DNA from: Planctomycetales bacterium
Lineage (GTDB): Bacteria > Planctomycetota > Planctomycetia > Pirellulales > Thermoguttaceae
Direction: 5' to 3'
Assembly (NCBI GenBank): GCA_007122045.1
Contig: SKJM01000748.1
Span: 1 to 8,623 of the forward strand
DNA length: 8,623 bases
The position numbers and the translations under genes were made by a program. Positions 7,606 to 8,623 of the stretch are shown piece by piece. How positions within the stretch are numbered: the stretch's first letter is position 1; every line of letters starts with the position of its first letter. The notes below the pieces were generated by a model. That model was not told where the DNA came from and did not search any database. It saw only the letters and a program-made list of their open reading frames with translations.

Positions 7606-7647
7606 ACCAAAATGGACTTGGCCCCAACCAAAATGGACTTGGCCCCC
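7606..7647 (+). repeat. Two 21-bp direct repeats upstream of the pgk-like gene
   Basis: Two head-to-tail copies of a 21-bp unit beginning ACCAAAATGGACTTGG (7606-7626 and 7627-7647) differ only at the last base. A 21-bp period is two helical turns, so bound proteins would lie on the same DNA face. The array ends 3 nt before the candidate -35 at 7651, the usual place for an activator site. No coding sequence explains the repeat. Confidence 0.8.
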
Positions 7648-7650
7648 GGT

Positions 7651-7679
7651 TTCGGAACCGGGCCGGTTCCGTATACAAT
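7651..7679 (+). promoter_or_regulatory. Candidate pgk promoter with palindrome in the spacer
   Basis: A -10 TACAAT (7674-7679, within TATACAAT) lies 17 nt after a weak -35 TTCGGA (7651-7656). Between and overlapping them is a perfect palindrome, CGGAACCGGGCCGGTTCCG (7653-7671), with 9-bp arms around one base. A dyad in this position is typical of an operator. The -10 is convincing in this GC-rich setting; the -35 is poor (3 of 6), as expected if an activator is needed. The regulator is unknown. Confidence 0.5.
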
Positions 7680-7684
7680 CAATT

Positions 7685-7739
7685 GGCTGTGTGTGGCAGC
7701 CGGTTTGCGCCGGCGGCGATGTACAGCCGTTGTTTTTTT
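7685..7739 (+). promoter_or_regulatory. Possible attenuator in the pgk leader
   Basis: Directly after the candidate promoter, GGCTG (7685-7689) can pair with CAGCC at 7697-7701 (7-nt loop). Alternatively GGCTGT (7685-7690) can pair with ACAGCC at 7723-7728, closing over an inner GCCGG-TTTGCG-CCGGC hairpin (7699-7714) and followed by GTTGTTTTTTT. The two pairings exclude each other and the second ends at a T-tract, the layout of an attenuator. It could instead simply terminate groES transcription. Stems are short (5-6 bp), so the call is tentative. Confidence 0.4.
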
Positions 7740-7772
7740 GGTAACTGACACTAGCAATATGGAGATTACGCT

Positions 7773-8623
7773 ATGCCCCTGACCACGGAACAGATGACCC
7801 AATGGTGCCGGCGCATCCTCGGCGCCGACCCCGCCGCCCCGAAACTCACCCTGCAACAATACCTAGCGGCCATCCCCCGGCTTGACTGCCTGGAGAACCT
7901 GCCCCCCGGCACGCCCGTGCTCGTCCGCGGCGACGTGGACGCCAAGCCGGGGGAGAAGATCGGCGAAGGGGACATTCGGCTCCGGTCGATGGAGGCCACG
8001 CTGAACCACTGCCGGTCGAAGGGCTGGAAGACCGTTGTTTTCGGCCACATCGGCCGCGACCCGGAGAAGTCCCTCGACAAGGTGGCCCGGCGCCTCGGTG
8101 AAATTCTCGGCTGCGAGGTGCCGTTGCTGGCCAACTGGCTCGATGCGGATTCGATCACCATTTCCGACTCGGTCCGGCAGGCCATCGAGCAGGCGGCGCC
8201 GGGCGCGGTGTGCCTGCTGGAGAACACGCGGAAGTACGCCGTCGAGCGGGCGCTATGGAAGGCGAAGCCCGGCGACCTGCCCGAGTTGGCGCCCGGCCTG
8301 ACGAAGTTGGCCAACGAGTTCGCCGCGAAGGTGGCGAAGGTGTACATCCACGAGGCCTTCTCGGCCGGCAGCCTCGACAGCTCCAGCGTGGTCGTGCCCG
8401 CCGCCATGGAAAAGGTGGCCCTCGGGCGGTACATCGCCGAGCAGTTCGAAGGGCCGCTGCGCGATTGCCTCGAGGCGCAACTAGTTGTGTTCAGCGGGCT
8501 GAAGGCCGACAAGCTGGACGACTTGCAGGCGATGATCGACCGCGGGAAGATTCAGCAAATCATCACGGGCGGCTCGCTGTCGGTGGCGCTGAAGAAGGCG
8601 GCCGAGGAACTCGACGGCCGCGA
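7773..8623 (+). CDS. pgk: Phosphoglycerate kinase-like protein (3' end cut by window edge)
   Basis: PGK transfers phosphate between 1,3-bisphosphoglycerate and ADP in glycolysis and gluconeogenesis. The 283 residues seen (family about 400) cover the N-terminal substrate domain and the start of the nucleotide domain. Recognisable PGK landmarks are VRGDVDA (51-57, usual RVDFNVP), GDIRLRS with Arg (66-72), the GHIGRD His/Arg pair (91-96), LLENTRKY (148-155, usual LLENVRFY), IHEAF (192-196, usual NDAF), SGLKADKL (241-248, usual GGAKVSDK) and ITGGSLSVALKKA (264-276). The segment after the AF (SAGSLDSSS) lacks the usual GTAHRxHAS His and Arg, and the Asn of RVDFNVP is Asp. An extra segment of about 45 residues precedes the usual N-terminus. 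The ATG at 7773 has GGAG at 7761-7764 with 8-nt spacing. Probably a divergent PGK or PGK paralogue; the fold assignment is firm, the activity uncertain. Confidence 0.85.
   Translation, partial: MPLTTEQMTQWCRRILGADPAAPKLTLQQYLAAIPRLDCLENLPPGTPVLVRGDVDAKPGEKIGEGDIRLRSMEATLNHCRSKGWKTVVFGHIGRDPEKSLDKVARRLGEILGCEVPLLANWLDADSITISDSVRQAIEQAAPGAVCLLENTRKYAVERALWKAKPGDLPELAPGLTKLANEFAAKVAKVYIHEAFSAGSLDSSSVVVPAAMEKVALGRYIAEQFEGPLRDCLEAQLVVFSGLKADKLDDLQAMIDRGKIQQIITGGSLSVALKKAAEELDGR

Noticed and set aside
7606..7647. CRISPR array
   Set aside because: There are only two directly abutting 21-bp copies with no spacers and no cas genes in the window.
7759..7782. Seven-codon ORF (MEITLCP) overlapping the pgk start as a leader peptide
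   Set aside because: It lacks its own Shine-Dalgarno, and the GGAG inside it is better explained as the ribosome site of the ATG at 7773.
7766..8512. 248-codon minus-strand frame opposite the pgk-like gene
   Set aside because: The plus-strand frame carries multiple PGK signatures; the opposite frame is a Ser/Arg-rich shadow.

Overview
The window is GC-rich bacterial chromosome, most likely from a planctomycete (Pirellulales-like). This is inferred from remembered family resemblance, not from a search. The clues are the NusA and IF2 N-termini, a very long Pro/Ala/Lys-rich IF2 linker carrying a [17 protein letters not shown] motif, a nusA-infB-rbfA order without rimP, ylxR or rplGA, and a divergent phosphoglycerate kinase.

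Layout: positions 1-4996 hold a minus-strand transcription/translation operon read right to left: nusA, a 203-nt gap, infB, then rbfA, which runs off the left edge. A very good sigma70-type promoter (TTGACA, 17 nt, TATGCT) lies at 5165-5137 and gives a leader of about 130 nt before nusA. NusA acts in elongation and termination, IF2 loads initiator tRNA, and RbfA matures the 30S subunit, so the operon links transcription to ribosome function. NusA and IF2 both carry low-complexity repeats in non-catalytic regions.

Positions 5166-5488 contain no gene I can support, only small inverted repeats and a weak terminator candidate. A minus-strand pair follows, fetA (6974-6273) and fetB (6283-5489). 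They overlap by 11 nt and encode an ABC exporter of the FetAB/UPF0014 family (proposed metal or iron export).

Divergently transcribed on the plus strand is a groES gene (7184-7471) with no groEL next to it and no visible CIRCE operator. A 301-nt intergenic region (7472-7772) comes next and is the most structured non-coding stretch in the window. It has two 21-bp direct repeats, a perfect 19-nt palindrome lying between candidate -35 and -10 elements, and a leader with mutually exclusive hairpins, the last followed by a T-tract. It precedes a phosphoglycerate kinase-like gene (7773 to the right edge), which keeps most of the PGK fold signatures but has lost the usual second-half 3-phosphoglycerate contacts (the His/Arg of the GTAHRxHAS segment). 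The combination of a divergent PGK and an elaborate leader is the most promising target for follow-up. I see no mobile element, CRISPR array, tRNA or rRNA.
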